The notes below the pieces were generated by a model. It searched no databases, had not been told where the DNA came from, and saw only the letters and a list, made by a program, of their open reading frames with translations. Below, piece by piece: positions 26,301 through 34,425 of a stretch of DNA of 54,651 bases (the first letter of the stretch is position 1; each line of letters starts with the position of its first letter). Source of the DNA: Frankiaceae bacterium (GTDB taxonomy: Bacteria > Actinomycetota > Actinomycetes > JAFAQI01); assembly GCA_019239875.1 (NCBI GenBank), contig JAFAZI010000022.1, positions 1-54,651 on the forward strand, read 5' to 3'. The position numbers and the translations under genes were made by a program.

Positions 26301-26943
26301 GCGGGCCGCCGAGCGGGCGCTGGCGCTGCTCGGCAAGGTCAACCCCCTCGCGCTGGAGGAGTTCGCAGCGCTGGAGGACCGGCACAAGTTCCTCTCCGAT
26401 CAGCTCGAGGACCTCAAGGCGAGCAAGCGAGACCTCCTCGTCGTCATCAAGGAGGTCGACGACCGCGTCGAGCAGGTGTTCAAGTCGGCGTACGAAGACG
26501 TCGCGCGGGAGTTCGAACTGGTGTTCGGGGTGCTGTTCCCCGGCGGCGCCGGGCGGCTCGTGCTGACCGACCCCGACGACTGGCTCGCGACCGGCGTCGA
26601 CGTGGAAGCGCGACCGCCCGGAAAGAAGGTCAAGCGGCTTTCGCTGCTCTCCGGCGGCGAACGGTCCCTGACCGCCATCGCGTTGCTCGTCGCGATCTTC
26701 CGGGCGCGGCCCTCGCCGTTCTACGTGATGGATGAGGTTGAGGCGGCGCTGGACGACCGCAACCTCGGCCGGCTGGTCGGCCTCATGGCAGAGCTGAAGT
26801 CGACGTCGCAGCTCATCGTCATCACCCACCAGAAGCGGACGATGGAGATCGCCGACGCGCTGTACGGCGCGTCGATGCGAGGCGACGGCATCACCGAGGT
26901 GATCAGCCAGCGGCTGCGTGAGCCGGAGCCCGAACCTGTGTAG
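23392..26943 (+). CDS. smc: Chromosome segregation protein SMC
   Basis: SMC is the ATPase of the condensin-like complex with ScpA and ScpB that organises and separates chromosomes. The 1183-residue protein is normal length. Seen here: Walker A GPNGSGKSNVVDAI (residues 31-44), two long coiled coils, a central hinge (about 500-660, containing GVLGTVAEVVTVKPG), the ABC signature LLSGGERSLTAIALL (about 1083-1097) and Walker B YVMDEVEAALDD (about 1110-1121). GGAG lies 8 bases before the GTG. ftsY follows by 27 bases. Confidence 0.98.
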   Translation: MHLKSLTLKGFKSFASSTTLRFEPGITVVVGPNGSGKSNVVDAIAWVLGEQGAKSLRGGKMEDVIFAGTAGRPALGRAEVILTIDNTDGALPIDFSEVTISRTMFRNGGSDYAINGSPCRLLDVQELLSDSGIGREMHVIVGQGQLDNILHASPEDRRGFIEEAAGVLKHRKRKEKALRKLDAMQVNLNRLQDLTNELRRQLKPLGQQADVARRASVIQADLRDSRLRLLADDLCGLRTTLNAEVADETALLERRAKVEADLAEASRRETELDQALAAQTPRLARAQETWYRLAGLRERLRGTASLAAERARHVAIDTDIESVGRDPQAWQAEVDAIRVDEAAVARALVDDRGRLSAAEIERVRLEEQLAHEDRALREARQLLADQREGRVRLHGEVNALRTRSSAAADEIGRLTAAWEEAKVRAAAAQAEFAAVESEIAGLDSGEVDLDAAYEAAASALEAAEEHVTSLQNEEREVERQRSAAVARRDALGLGLDRKDGAGALIAARNELPGVLGTVAEVVTVKPGFETAVAAALGAAADAVAVTSLADAAAAISLLKREDAGRAGLLVGGGAAGGTDDLPALPDGARYAIDVVSAPDLLRPALRRLLDRTALVADVETAQRLVTANPQLRAVTSDGDVLGVGWSAGGSSAAPSLLEMRAAHSEAEQMVTDLTHQADRLRFALSAATEEAARAQEDLDAAVAELHESDARLAAVAERLGQLGAAARAAAGETERYARGVEAASNARDQALEGLAALEARLEAAEAAPEDQTPDESERARVEQLVVAARAAEVEARLAVRTGEERAHALANRIQQIEQAAAAERAARERALALAERRAREAVVAAAVRAVAGMALTALERSLEAAAAERTATEEQRTVTEGELLAVRATVRDLATELETLTSAVHRDEVARAEQRMRIETLEAKVMEDFGIEPAALVAEYGPETLVPPPSDAAEGTAPVPYVREEQEKRWRAAERALALLGKVNPLALEEFAALEDRHKFLSDQLEDLKASKRDLLVVIKEVDDRVEQVFKSAYEDVAREFELVFGVLFPGGAGRLVLTDPDDWLATGVDVEARPPGKKVKRLSLLSGGERSLTAIALLVAIFRARPSPFYVMDEVEAALDDRNLGRLVGLMAELKSTSQLIVITHQKRTMEIADALYGASMRGDGITEVISQRLREPEPEPV

Positions 26944-26970
26944 AACACCGGTCTGTCAGGATGGTCAGTC

Positions 26971-28128
26971 GTGACCTTCCTCATCATCGGAATCGTTCTC
27001 GGCGTCCTGATCCTGGTCGGTCTGACCGGTTTCCTGTTCGCGCCGTCGCGTCGTGCCATGCGCCACGCCCCGCCCCGGGGGATCGAGGAGGTCGCGCCGC
27101 CGCACTCGAATGTCGAGGTCGCGGATCCCGCGTCACCAGCGGTTCCGACCGCGCCGCCGGTCGAGGCGCCCGCAGCACCGAGCGCGCCCGTGCTGGATGT
27201 CCCGCCGCCGTCAGCGGGCCGGCTGGTACGGCTGCGGGGACGCCTGTCCGGGTCGCAGTCGGCGCTCGGCCGCGGCCTGCTCGCCCTGCTCTCCCGCGAC
27301 ACGATCGACGACGATGCGTGGGACGAGGTCGAGGACACGCTGCTGATCGCGGATGTCGGCGTGGCCACCAGCCGCGAGATCGTCGACCATCTACGCGAGC
27401 GCGTCCGCGTGCTCGGCACCCGCTCGCCGGAGGAGGTCCGGGGCCTGTTGCGAGCGGAGCTCCTGACCGCAATCGGCGCTGACGTCGATCGGGAGCTGCG
27501 CACCGCGCCGCATGACGGCCGGCCAGCGGTGGTCCTGGTGGTCGGCGTCAACGGCACGGGGAAGACGACCACCTGTGGCAAGCTCGCCCGAGTCCTCGTC
27601 GGCGACGGTCGCAGCGTGCTCCTCGGCGCCGCCGACACGTTCCGCGCGGCCGCTGCGGACCAGCTGACGACCTGGGCCGAGCGGGTCGGCGCCTCGGTGG
27701 TTCGGGGGCCGGAAGGCTCAGATCCGGCGAGCGTCGCTTTCGACGCCGTCCATGACGGAGCTCAGAAAGGCGTCGACACCGTCGTGATCGACACCGCCGG
27801 GCGGTTGCACACGAAGACCGGCCTGATGGACGAGCTCGGCAAGCTCAAGCGCGTCGTCGAGCGCCAGGGCCCCGTCGACGAGGTCCTGCTCGTGCTCGAC
27901 GCGACGACCGGCCAGAACGGCCTGGTGCAGGCACGGATCTTCTCCGAGGCGGTGGCCATCACCGGCGTGGTGCTGACGAAGCTCGACGGTACGGCGAAGG
28001 GCGGCATCGTGTTCGCCGTACAGCGCGAGCTCGGCGTCCCTGTGAAGCTCGTTGGACTCGGCGAAGGCCCCGACGACCTCGCGCCGTTCGAGCCCGAAGC
28101 GTTCGTCGACGCGTTGCTGGACGTCTAA
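26971..28128 (+). CDS. ftsY: Signal recognition particle receptor FtsY
   Basis: FtsY docks ribosome-nascent-chain-SRP complexes at the membrane. The 385-residue protein has an N-terminal hydrophobic segment (FLIIGIVLGVLILVGLTGFL) that should anchor it, unlike the amphipathic anchor in E. coli, then a Pro/Ala-rich linker (about 30-85), and the NG domain. GTPase motifs are GVNGTGKTTTCGKLA (about 191-205), DTAGRLHTK, TKLDGTAKGG and GEGPDDLAPF. Its partner Ffh is encoded 8 kb downstream. It starts with GTG 27 bases after smc. Confidence 0.96.
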   Translation: MTFLIIGIVLGVLILVGLTGFLFAPSRRAMRHAPPRGIEEVAPPHSNVEVADPASPAVPTAPPVEAPAAPSAPVLDVPPPSAGRLVRLRGRLSGSQSALGRGLLALLSRDTIDDDAWDEVEDTLLIADVGVATSREIVDHLRERVRVLGTRSPEEVRGLLRAELLTAIGADVDRELRTAPHDGRPAVVLVVGVNGTGKTTTCGKLARVLVGDGRSVLLGAADTFRAAAADQLTTWAERVGASVVRGPEGSDPASVAFDAVHDGAQKGVDTVVIDTAGRLHTKTGLMDELGKLKRVVERQGPVDEVLLVLDATTGQNGLVQARIFSEAVAITGVVLTKLDGTAKGGIVFAVQRELGVPVKLVGLGEGPDDLAPFEPEAFVDALLDV

Positions 28129-28130
28129 CG

Positions 28131-28337
28131 ATGCCAGGTCTGTTCCGCGAGGCGATCGCCGTGACGTACATCGACCCGGACAACAACGAGATCGCCACGA
28201 GCTGGGAGAGTTCCCCACTTCCGCGGGCCGGCGAGAACGTGCGCGTCGCCGGTGTGCCGTATCTGGTGGAGCGCGTCGGCTACGACCTGCCGAAGGACAA
28301 GATCGAACGCATCTGGATCGTCCTTCGACCAGCCTGA
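28131..28337 (+). CDS. Small protein of unknown function
   Basis: This 68-residue protein starts MPGLFREAIAVTYIDPDNNE and contains SSPLPRAGENVRVAGVPYLV and a terminal RIWIVLRPA. The alternation of short hydrophobic and polar stretches suggests a small beta-rich barrel. There are no transmembrane segments, signal peptide or Cys motifs. It begins 2 bases after the ftsY stop and is probably co-translated. I do not recognise the family. Codon use is typical of the neighbours. Confidence 0.65.
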   Translation: MPGLFREAIAVTYIDPDNNEIATSWESSPLPRAGENVRVAGVPYLVERVGYDLPKDKIERIWIVLRPA

Positions 28338-28341
28338 CTGT

Positions 28342-28359
28342 GCAGGTTTCGTAACCTGC
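28342..28359. terminator. Short hairpin after the ftsY unit, overlapping the GlnR-like site
   Basis: GCAGGTT (28342-28348) pairs perfectly with AACCTGC (28353-28359) around TCGT. It could be a weak terminator for the ftsY unit; no T-run follows. Its right arm is shared with the first half-site of the GlnR-like operator, so the dyad may be a binding feature instead. Confidence 0.4.
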
Positions 28360-28387
28360 GGGAAATGTTTCGCAACAACCCAGAAAT
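28351..28387 (+). promoter_or_regulatory. GlnR-like operator upstream of amt-glnB
   Basis: Four half-sites are arranged as GTAAC (28351-28355), N6, GAAAT (28362-28366), N5, GCAAC (28372-28376), N6, GAAAT (28383-28387). The Streptomyces GlnR consensus is gTnAC-n6-GaAAc repeated with n6 between the two pairs, so this matches both pairs with the period shortened by one base. GlnR activates amtB-glnK-glnD under nitrogen starvation in that genus, and amt and glnB follow. No clear -10 is visible between the site and amt (about 116 bases). Confidence 0.6.
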
Positions 28388-28503
28388 GATCGCTGCCCTT
28401 CGCTGAAACCTGCGCGCTCCAAAGTGCATGACGACGAGGGGTCGGGCGTCAGGTCATCCTGCCGCGGTATCCGCAGGCCCTTGTCCCAGACGATGGAGGG
28501 TTG

Positions 28504-30256
<1,753 letters not shown>

Positions 30257-30285
30257 GGCGCTCGTCGCACCGCGAGCAGGCTGAG

Positions 30286-30317
30286 ACAGGGGTGGGGCTT
30301 CGGCGCCACCCCTGTTT
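30286..30317 (+). terminator. Intrinsic terminator after glnB
   Basis: ACAGGGGTGG (30286-30295) pairs perfectly with CCACCCCTGT (30306-30315), followed by a short TT. The stem is 10 bp and G+C rich, 30 bases after glnB. It separates amt-glnB from the second amt and glnD, whose promoter lies just beyond. Confidence 0.8.
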
Positions 30318-30354
30318 CGCGACACCGGTTGCAGCGCAAGATCCAGACGGCTTC

Positions 30355-30360
30355 TAGAGT
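30355..30360 (+). promoter_or_regulatory. -10 box for a leaderless second amt
   Basis: TAGAGT lies 6 bases before the GTG of the second amt. TTGCAG (30329-30334) is a possible -35 with a long 20-base spacer. No Shine-Dalgarno sequence is visible. The mRNA probably begins at the GTG. Confidence 0.5.
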
Positions 30361-30366
30361 GCCGCC

Positions 30367-31629
30367 GTGCACATTGACTCGGGGGACACCGCGTGGGTGC
30401 TGGGCAGTGCCGCTCTCGTGCTGTTCATGACGCCGGGGCTCGCACTCTTCTACGGCGGCATGGTGCGCAGCAAGAACGTGCTCGCGATGATGGTCGCCAA
30501 CTTCGCGACCATCGCCGCCGTGAGCATCATCTGGGCGCTGCTCGCGTACTCGATCGCGTTTGGGCCTGACGCCGGCCACGGCCTGCTCGGCGGGTTGCAC
30601 TTCGGCGGGTTGGCCAACGCCAATGACCCGGTTCCGGGCTATGACCTCAGCGTGCCACCGCTCGCGTTCGCCGCCTTCCAGATGATGTTCGCGGTGATCA
30701 CCGCTGCCCTGCTGACCGGTACGGCGGCGGAGCGGACGAAGTTCGGCGGATTCCTCGCCTTCGCGGTGCTCTGGACCGTCGTCGTCTACGCGCCGATCGC
30801 GCACTGGGTCTTCTCGCCGAGCGGCTGGCTCGCCCAGCGCGGCGTCCTGGACTACGCAGGCGGCAATGTCGTCGAGATCAACTCGGGCGCGTCTGCGCTT
30901 GCGCTGGCGTTCGTGATCGGCCGGCGCCACGGCTGGCCCCGGGAGGCGGTGGCGCCGCACTCGCTGCCACTCACGGTCATGGGCGCCGGAATCCTGTGGT
31001 TCGGCTGGTTCGGGTTCAACGCCGGCTCCGCACTCGCGTCGGACGGCTTGGCATCGCAGGCCCTGATCGGCACGCAGCTCGCGGCCTGCGGCGGTCTGCT
31101 GGCCTGGTGCGGCGTCGAGAAGTTCCGCACTGGTCAGCCGACGACGCTGGGTGCCGCGTCCGGCGCCGTCGCAGGCCTGGTCGCCATCACCCCAGCGGCC
31201 GGCTACGTCAACAGCATGGCGGCGATCTTCATCGGCCTGGTGGGCGGTGTCGTCGGCGCCTACGCCGTCACGGTGAAGTTCAAAGCCGGGTATGACGACT
31301 CGCTCGACGTCGTCGGGGTGCATGGCGCGTGTGGCCTCGCCGGCACGTTGCTCGTCGGCGTCTTCGCCAGTCGGACCGTCAACCCGGGGCTGCGGTTCAC
31401 GGGCCTGGTCGACGGCGGCGGCGCGCACCTGCTCGGCGTCCAGAGCCTCGCGATCGTGTGCTCGATCGGTTGGGCATTCGGTATGACCTGGATCGTGGCC
31501 ACGGTCGTGCAACGCACGATCGGTTTGCGGGTCAGCGAGGACGTCGAGTACGAGGGTCTCGACACTGCACTGCACGCGGAGTCGGCGTACGACTTCGGCA
31601 ACGTCCGCGCTGGGCGACTCGGCGGCTGA
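30367..31629 (+). CDS. Ammonium transporter paralogue with Glu at the first twin-His position
   Basis: This 420-residue membrane protein is a second Amt. It has LFYGGMVRSKN near the N-terminus, FQMMFAVITAALLTG, WFGWFGFNAGS and VVGVHGACGLAGTLLV, and about 11 hydrophobic segments. His319 is the second pore histidine. The first is replaced by Glu170, read from GAG in GGNVVEINSGAS, where the neighbour has VVHINAG. Fungal Mep1/Mep3 proteins carry the same Glu, and it alters transport. The protein therefore may conduct ammonium differently from the first Amt. The TALHAESAYDF tail retains the PII-contact type sequence. It has its own -10 box and overlaps glnD by 1 base. Confidence 0.9.
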   Translation: MHIDSGDTAWVLGSAALVLFMTPGLALFYGGMVRSKNVLAMMVANFATIAAVSIIWALLAYSIAFGPDAGHGLLGGLHFGGLANANDPVPGYDLSVPPLAFAAFQMMFAVITAALLTGTAAERTKFGGFLAFAVLWTVVVYAPIAHWVFSPSGWLAQRGVLDYAGGNVVEINSGASALALAFVIGRRHGWPREAVAPHSLPLTVMGAGILWFGWFGFNAGSALASDGLASQALIGTQLAACGGLLAWCGVEKFRTGQPTTLGAASGAVAGLVAITPAAGYVNSMAAIFIGLVGGVVGAYAVTVKFKAGYDDSLDVVGVHGACGLAGTLLVGVFASRTVNPGLRFTGLVDGGGAHLLGVQSLAIVCSIGWAFGMTWIVATVVQRTIGLRVSEDVEYEGLDTALHAESAYDFGNVRAGRLGG

Positions 31630-33926
31630 TGGCCGACGCTGCCTCCCTGCGCGACGCGCGAGCGGCGTTGCTGGCACGGACCGACGTGGTCGGTGCCGAC
31701 CTGCGCGCGGGATTGACCGACGTCGCCGACCGCTGGCTCACCGAGCTCCTCGGGGACGCACCTGACGTTGCATTGGTTGCGGTCGGCGGCTATGGCCGCC
31801 GGGAGCCCGCAGCCGGCAGCGACTTCGACCTGCTCCTGCTGCATCGAGACGGCGTCGACGTCGCCGCGCTCGCCGAGTCGATCTGGTATCCGATCTGGGA
31901 CGCCGGGGTCGGGCTCGATCATTCGGTGCGGACCGTCCAGCAGGCGATCGGGGTCGCCCAGGAAGACCTCAAGGCTGTGCTCGGGATGCTCAACGCGCGT
32001 CATGTCGCGGGTGATCCGGAGCTGTCGGCCGAGCTCCACCGCCAGGTCTTCGCGATGTGGCGCCGCGACACCCGCAAGCGGTTACCCGAACTGGTCGACG
32101 CCGTTCGGGCCCGAACTGAGCGTTCCGGCGAGCTCGCGTTCCTGCTCGAACCCGACCTCAAGGAGTCGCGCGGCGGCATGCGCGACGTCAACGCCATGAC
32201 GGCGATCGCGGCGGCACAGGTGGCCGACGGTCCGGACGAGCGGGTGCGAGCCGCTTACACCTGGCTCCTCGACATTCGCGGCGAGCTCCACCGCCGGTCG
32301 AGCCGCGGCACCGACCGGCTGGTCAAGCAGGAGCAGGCGCCGGTGGCAGCGGCACTCGGAGTCGCGGATGTCGACGAGTTCCTGCGGCGCCTGTTCGACG
32401 CCGGCCGGACGATCAGCTTCGCGACCGACGACTCCTGCCGGCGAGCGATGGCGGCAACCAGATCCAGCCGGTGGGGACGGCGTACCAAGCCGGTACGGCG
32501 GCCGCTGGCGGATGGGGTCGTTGAGCATGACGGCGAGGTGTATCTCGCCCGGGACGCCGACCCCGCAACTGATCCGATCCTCGTCCTTCGGGCCGCCGCT
32601 GCCGCCGCCCAAGCGGGGCTGCCCATCGCGATGCACACGCTCCGCCGGCTTGCCGCGGAGTCCGCGCCGGTCCCGGAGCCATGGCCGGAGGCGGCCCGCG
32701 ACGCGTTCGTCGAGATCCTCGGATCCGGCCGCAGCGCCATTCCCGTCGTGGAGTCCCTCGACCAGTTCGGCCTGATGGTCCGCCTGCTCCCCGAGTGGGA
32801 GCACGTGCGGTGCAAGGCGCAGCACAACGCGGTGCACCGGTTCACCGTCGACCGGCATCTCGTCGAATCGGCGGCCGAAGCGGCAGCGCTCACCCGACGC
32901 GTCGCGCGCCCGGACCTGCTCCTCCTCGGCGCGTTCTTCCACGACATCGGAAAGGGGCTGCCGGGCGACCACACCGACGCGGGCGTGGCCGTCATGCCGG
33001 CGATCGGCGAGCGGCTGGGGTTGGCTCCCGCCGACATCGCCGTGCTCACCACGATGGTGCGGCACCACCTGTTGCTCCCGGACACCGCAACCCGACGAGA
33101 TCTCGCGGACCCGACGACGGTGGAGCTGGTCGCCGCGGCGGTCGGGGATCGCACGACCCTCGAGCTGCTGCACGCCCTCACGGAGGCTGACGCCGCGGCG
33201 ACTGGACCCGCTGCGTGGGGGGACTGGAAGGCCCGGCTGGTGTCTCAGCTCGTCAGCCTGACCGCGGCCACCCTTGCTGGCGAGCCGGACCCCGTCGTCG
33301 AGCCGACGCTCGATCCTGCACAGCTGGCCCTCGCCGAACGCGGCGGGCTCGGCGTCGACGTCAGCGGCACGCAGGTGACCATCGTCGCCCCCGATCGATC
33401 CGGGCTGCTGTGGCGGTGGGCCGCCGTTCTCGCGCTGCACCGGTTGGAGATCCGATCGGCCAGAGCCGAGTCGGTCTCCGGGTCGGCGGGGCCGATGGCG
33501 GTCACGGTCTTCGAAGCGGCGCCGCGCTTCGGCTCGCCGCCCGACATCGATGCCCTGCGAACCGACATCCGACGGGCGTACGACGACCCTGCGGACCTGG
33601 CGGCAAAGCTCGCCGACCGGGAGCGGACCTACGCGGCCGACCTGCCGGCCCCGGCCGCTCCGCCTGATGTCCTGTGGTTCGACGACGCATCGCGGACGGC
33701 TTCCGTTGTCGAGGTCCGCGCACACGACGTCCTCGGCCTGCTCTACCGGCTGACCCGCGTGCTCGCCGACCATGGTCTCGACGTCCGGTCCGCTCGGATC
33801 CACACCCTTGGCGCGGACGTGATCGACACGTTCTACGTCGTCGACGCACGCGGTGCCCCGATCACCGACCAGTCGACTCGGCAGGTGCTCGACGCGGCCT
33901 TGAAGGCCGCGTGTCAGCCGTCCTGA
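31629..33926 (+). CDS. glnD: PII nucleotidyltransferase / uridylyl-removing enzyme
   Basis: GlnD modifies PII (adenylylation in actinobacteria) and removes the group, according to glutamine. The 765-residue protein has the nucleotidyltransferase motif GGYGRREPAAGSDFDLLLL (residues 53-71), the GlnD linker domain, an HD phosphohydrolase domain with His438-Asp439 in FHDIGKG, and two C-terminal ACT domains (about 580-765). All active-site residues are present. The ATG overlaps the second amt's stop by one base, so the frame upstream of it is not GlnD. The last 13 bases overlap the convergent SDR-like gene. Confidence 0.96.
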   Translation: MADAASLRDARAALLARTDVVGADLRAGLTDVADRWLTELLGDAPDVALVAVGGYGRREPAAGSDFDLLLLHRDGVDVAALAESIWYPIWDAGVGLDHSVRTVQQAIGVAQEDLKAVLGMLNARHVAGDPELSAELHRQVFAMWRRDTRKRLPELVDAVRARTERSGELAFLLEPDLKESRGGMRDVNAMTAIAAAQVADGPDERVRAAYTWLLDIRGELHRRSSRGTDRLVKQEQAPVAAALGVADVDEFLRRLFDAGRTISFATDDSCRRAMAATRSSRWGRRTKPVRRPLADGVVEHDGEVYLARDADPATDPILVLRAAAAAAQAGLPIAMHTLRRLAAESAPVPEPWPEAARDAFVEILGSGRSAIPVVESLDQFGLMVRLLPEWEHVRCKAQHNAVHRFTVDRHLVESAAEAAALTRRVARPDLLLLGAFFHDIGKGLPGDHTDAGVAVMPAIGERLGLAPADIAVLTTMVRHHLLLPDTATRRDLADPTTVELVAAAVGDRTTLELLHALTEADAAATGPAAWGDWKARLVSQLVSLTAATLAGEPDPVVEPTLDPAQLALAERGGLGVDVSGTQVTIVAPDRSGLLWRWAAVLALHRLEIRSARAESVSGSAGPMAVTVFEAAPRFGSPPDIDALRTDIRRAYDDPADLAAKLADRERTYAADLPAPAAPPDVLWFDDASRTASVVEVRAHDVLGLLYRLTRVLADHGLDVRSARIHTLGADVIDTFYVVDARGAPITDQSTRQVLDAALKAACQPS

Positions 33927-34396
33927 GCTGAGTCGCTCGCCGCGCGCACGACCGCCGCCGCGTCGTCGGTCGCCAGGACGACATGTCGGACCCCGGTTCC
34001 GATCGGGTCAGCCGTTGCCTCCGCTCCGACGCAGATCAACACCCCCCGACGCCGGGCAGCCATGTCGTGGGTGAGCGCGGCGCGCAGGACGTCATGCACG
34101 GCGGTCGAGCAGACGGCCACTGCGATGTCGATCGGCCCGAGGCGCTGCTCGATGTGCTGGATGACCCGGTCCCAGGTCGCGGCGTCCGCGGGATCAGCGG
34201 TGATGCCGAAGACGGCTGCCGACTGAGATTCCGCCGCTTCGGTCGCGCGCGTGGTGGTCCCACGATCGGCAGCGACCACCGCCAGCAGACACCCGTGTGC
34301 TGCGAGCCGGCCGACGACCTCGACGACCAGATCGCCCTCCCCGGCGACGATCGCGGCCTTGCCCCTCAGGTCGGCATAACGCGGAGCGCTCGTCAC
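33914..34396 (-). CDS. SDR-like Rossmann-fold protein, short form without catalytic residues
   Basis: This 160-residue protein resembles the first half of a short-chain dehydrogenase: GKAAIVAGEGDLVVEVVGRL (nucleotide loop, altered from TGxxxGIG), LLAVVAADR, FGITADPADAATWDRVI, LGPIDIAVAVCST. The catalytic Ser-Tyr-x-x-x-Lys is absent, and the protein ends where that would begin. It may be an independent NAD-binding domain or a decaying SDR. The start is a GTG. It is divergent from fadD, 29 bases apart, and overlaps glnD by 13 bases. No family is recognised firmly. Confidence 0.6.
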   Translation of the reverse strand: MTSAPRYADLRGKAAIVAGEGDLVVEVVGRLAAHGCLLAVVAADRGTTTRATEAAESQSAAVFGITADPADAATWDRVIQHIEQRLGPIDIAVAVCSTAVHDVLRAALTHDMAARRRGVLICVGAEATADPIGTGVRHVVLATDDAAAVVRAASDSAQDG

Positions 34397-34413
34397 GCAG
34401 TGATTGTCCGTCG

Positions 34414-34419
34414 TAGGTT
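34414..34419 (+). promoter_or_regulatory. -10 box for a leaderless acyl-CoA synthetase gene
   Basis: TAGGTT lies 6 bases before the ATG at 34426. It sits in the short region between divergent genes. No Shine-Dalgarno sequence and no clear -35 are seen. Confidence 0.5.
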
Positions 34420-34425
34420 TCCGGC

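Noticed and set aside
25354-26829. 491-codon minus-strand frame
   Set aside because: It is antisense to smc, which has all ABC motifs. The composition is typical of a shadow frame.
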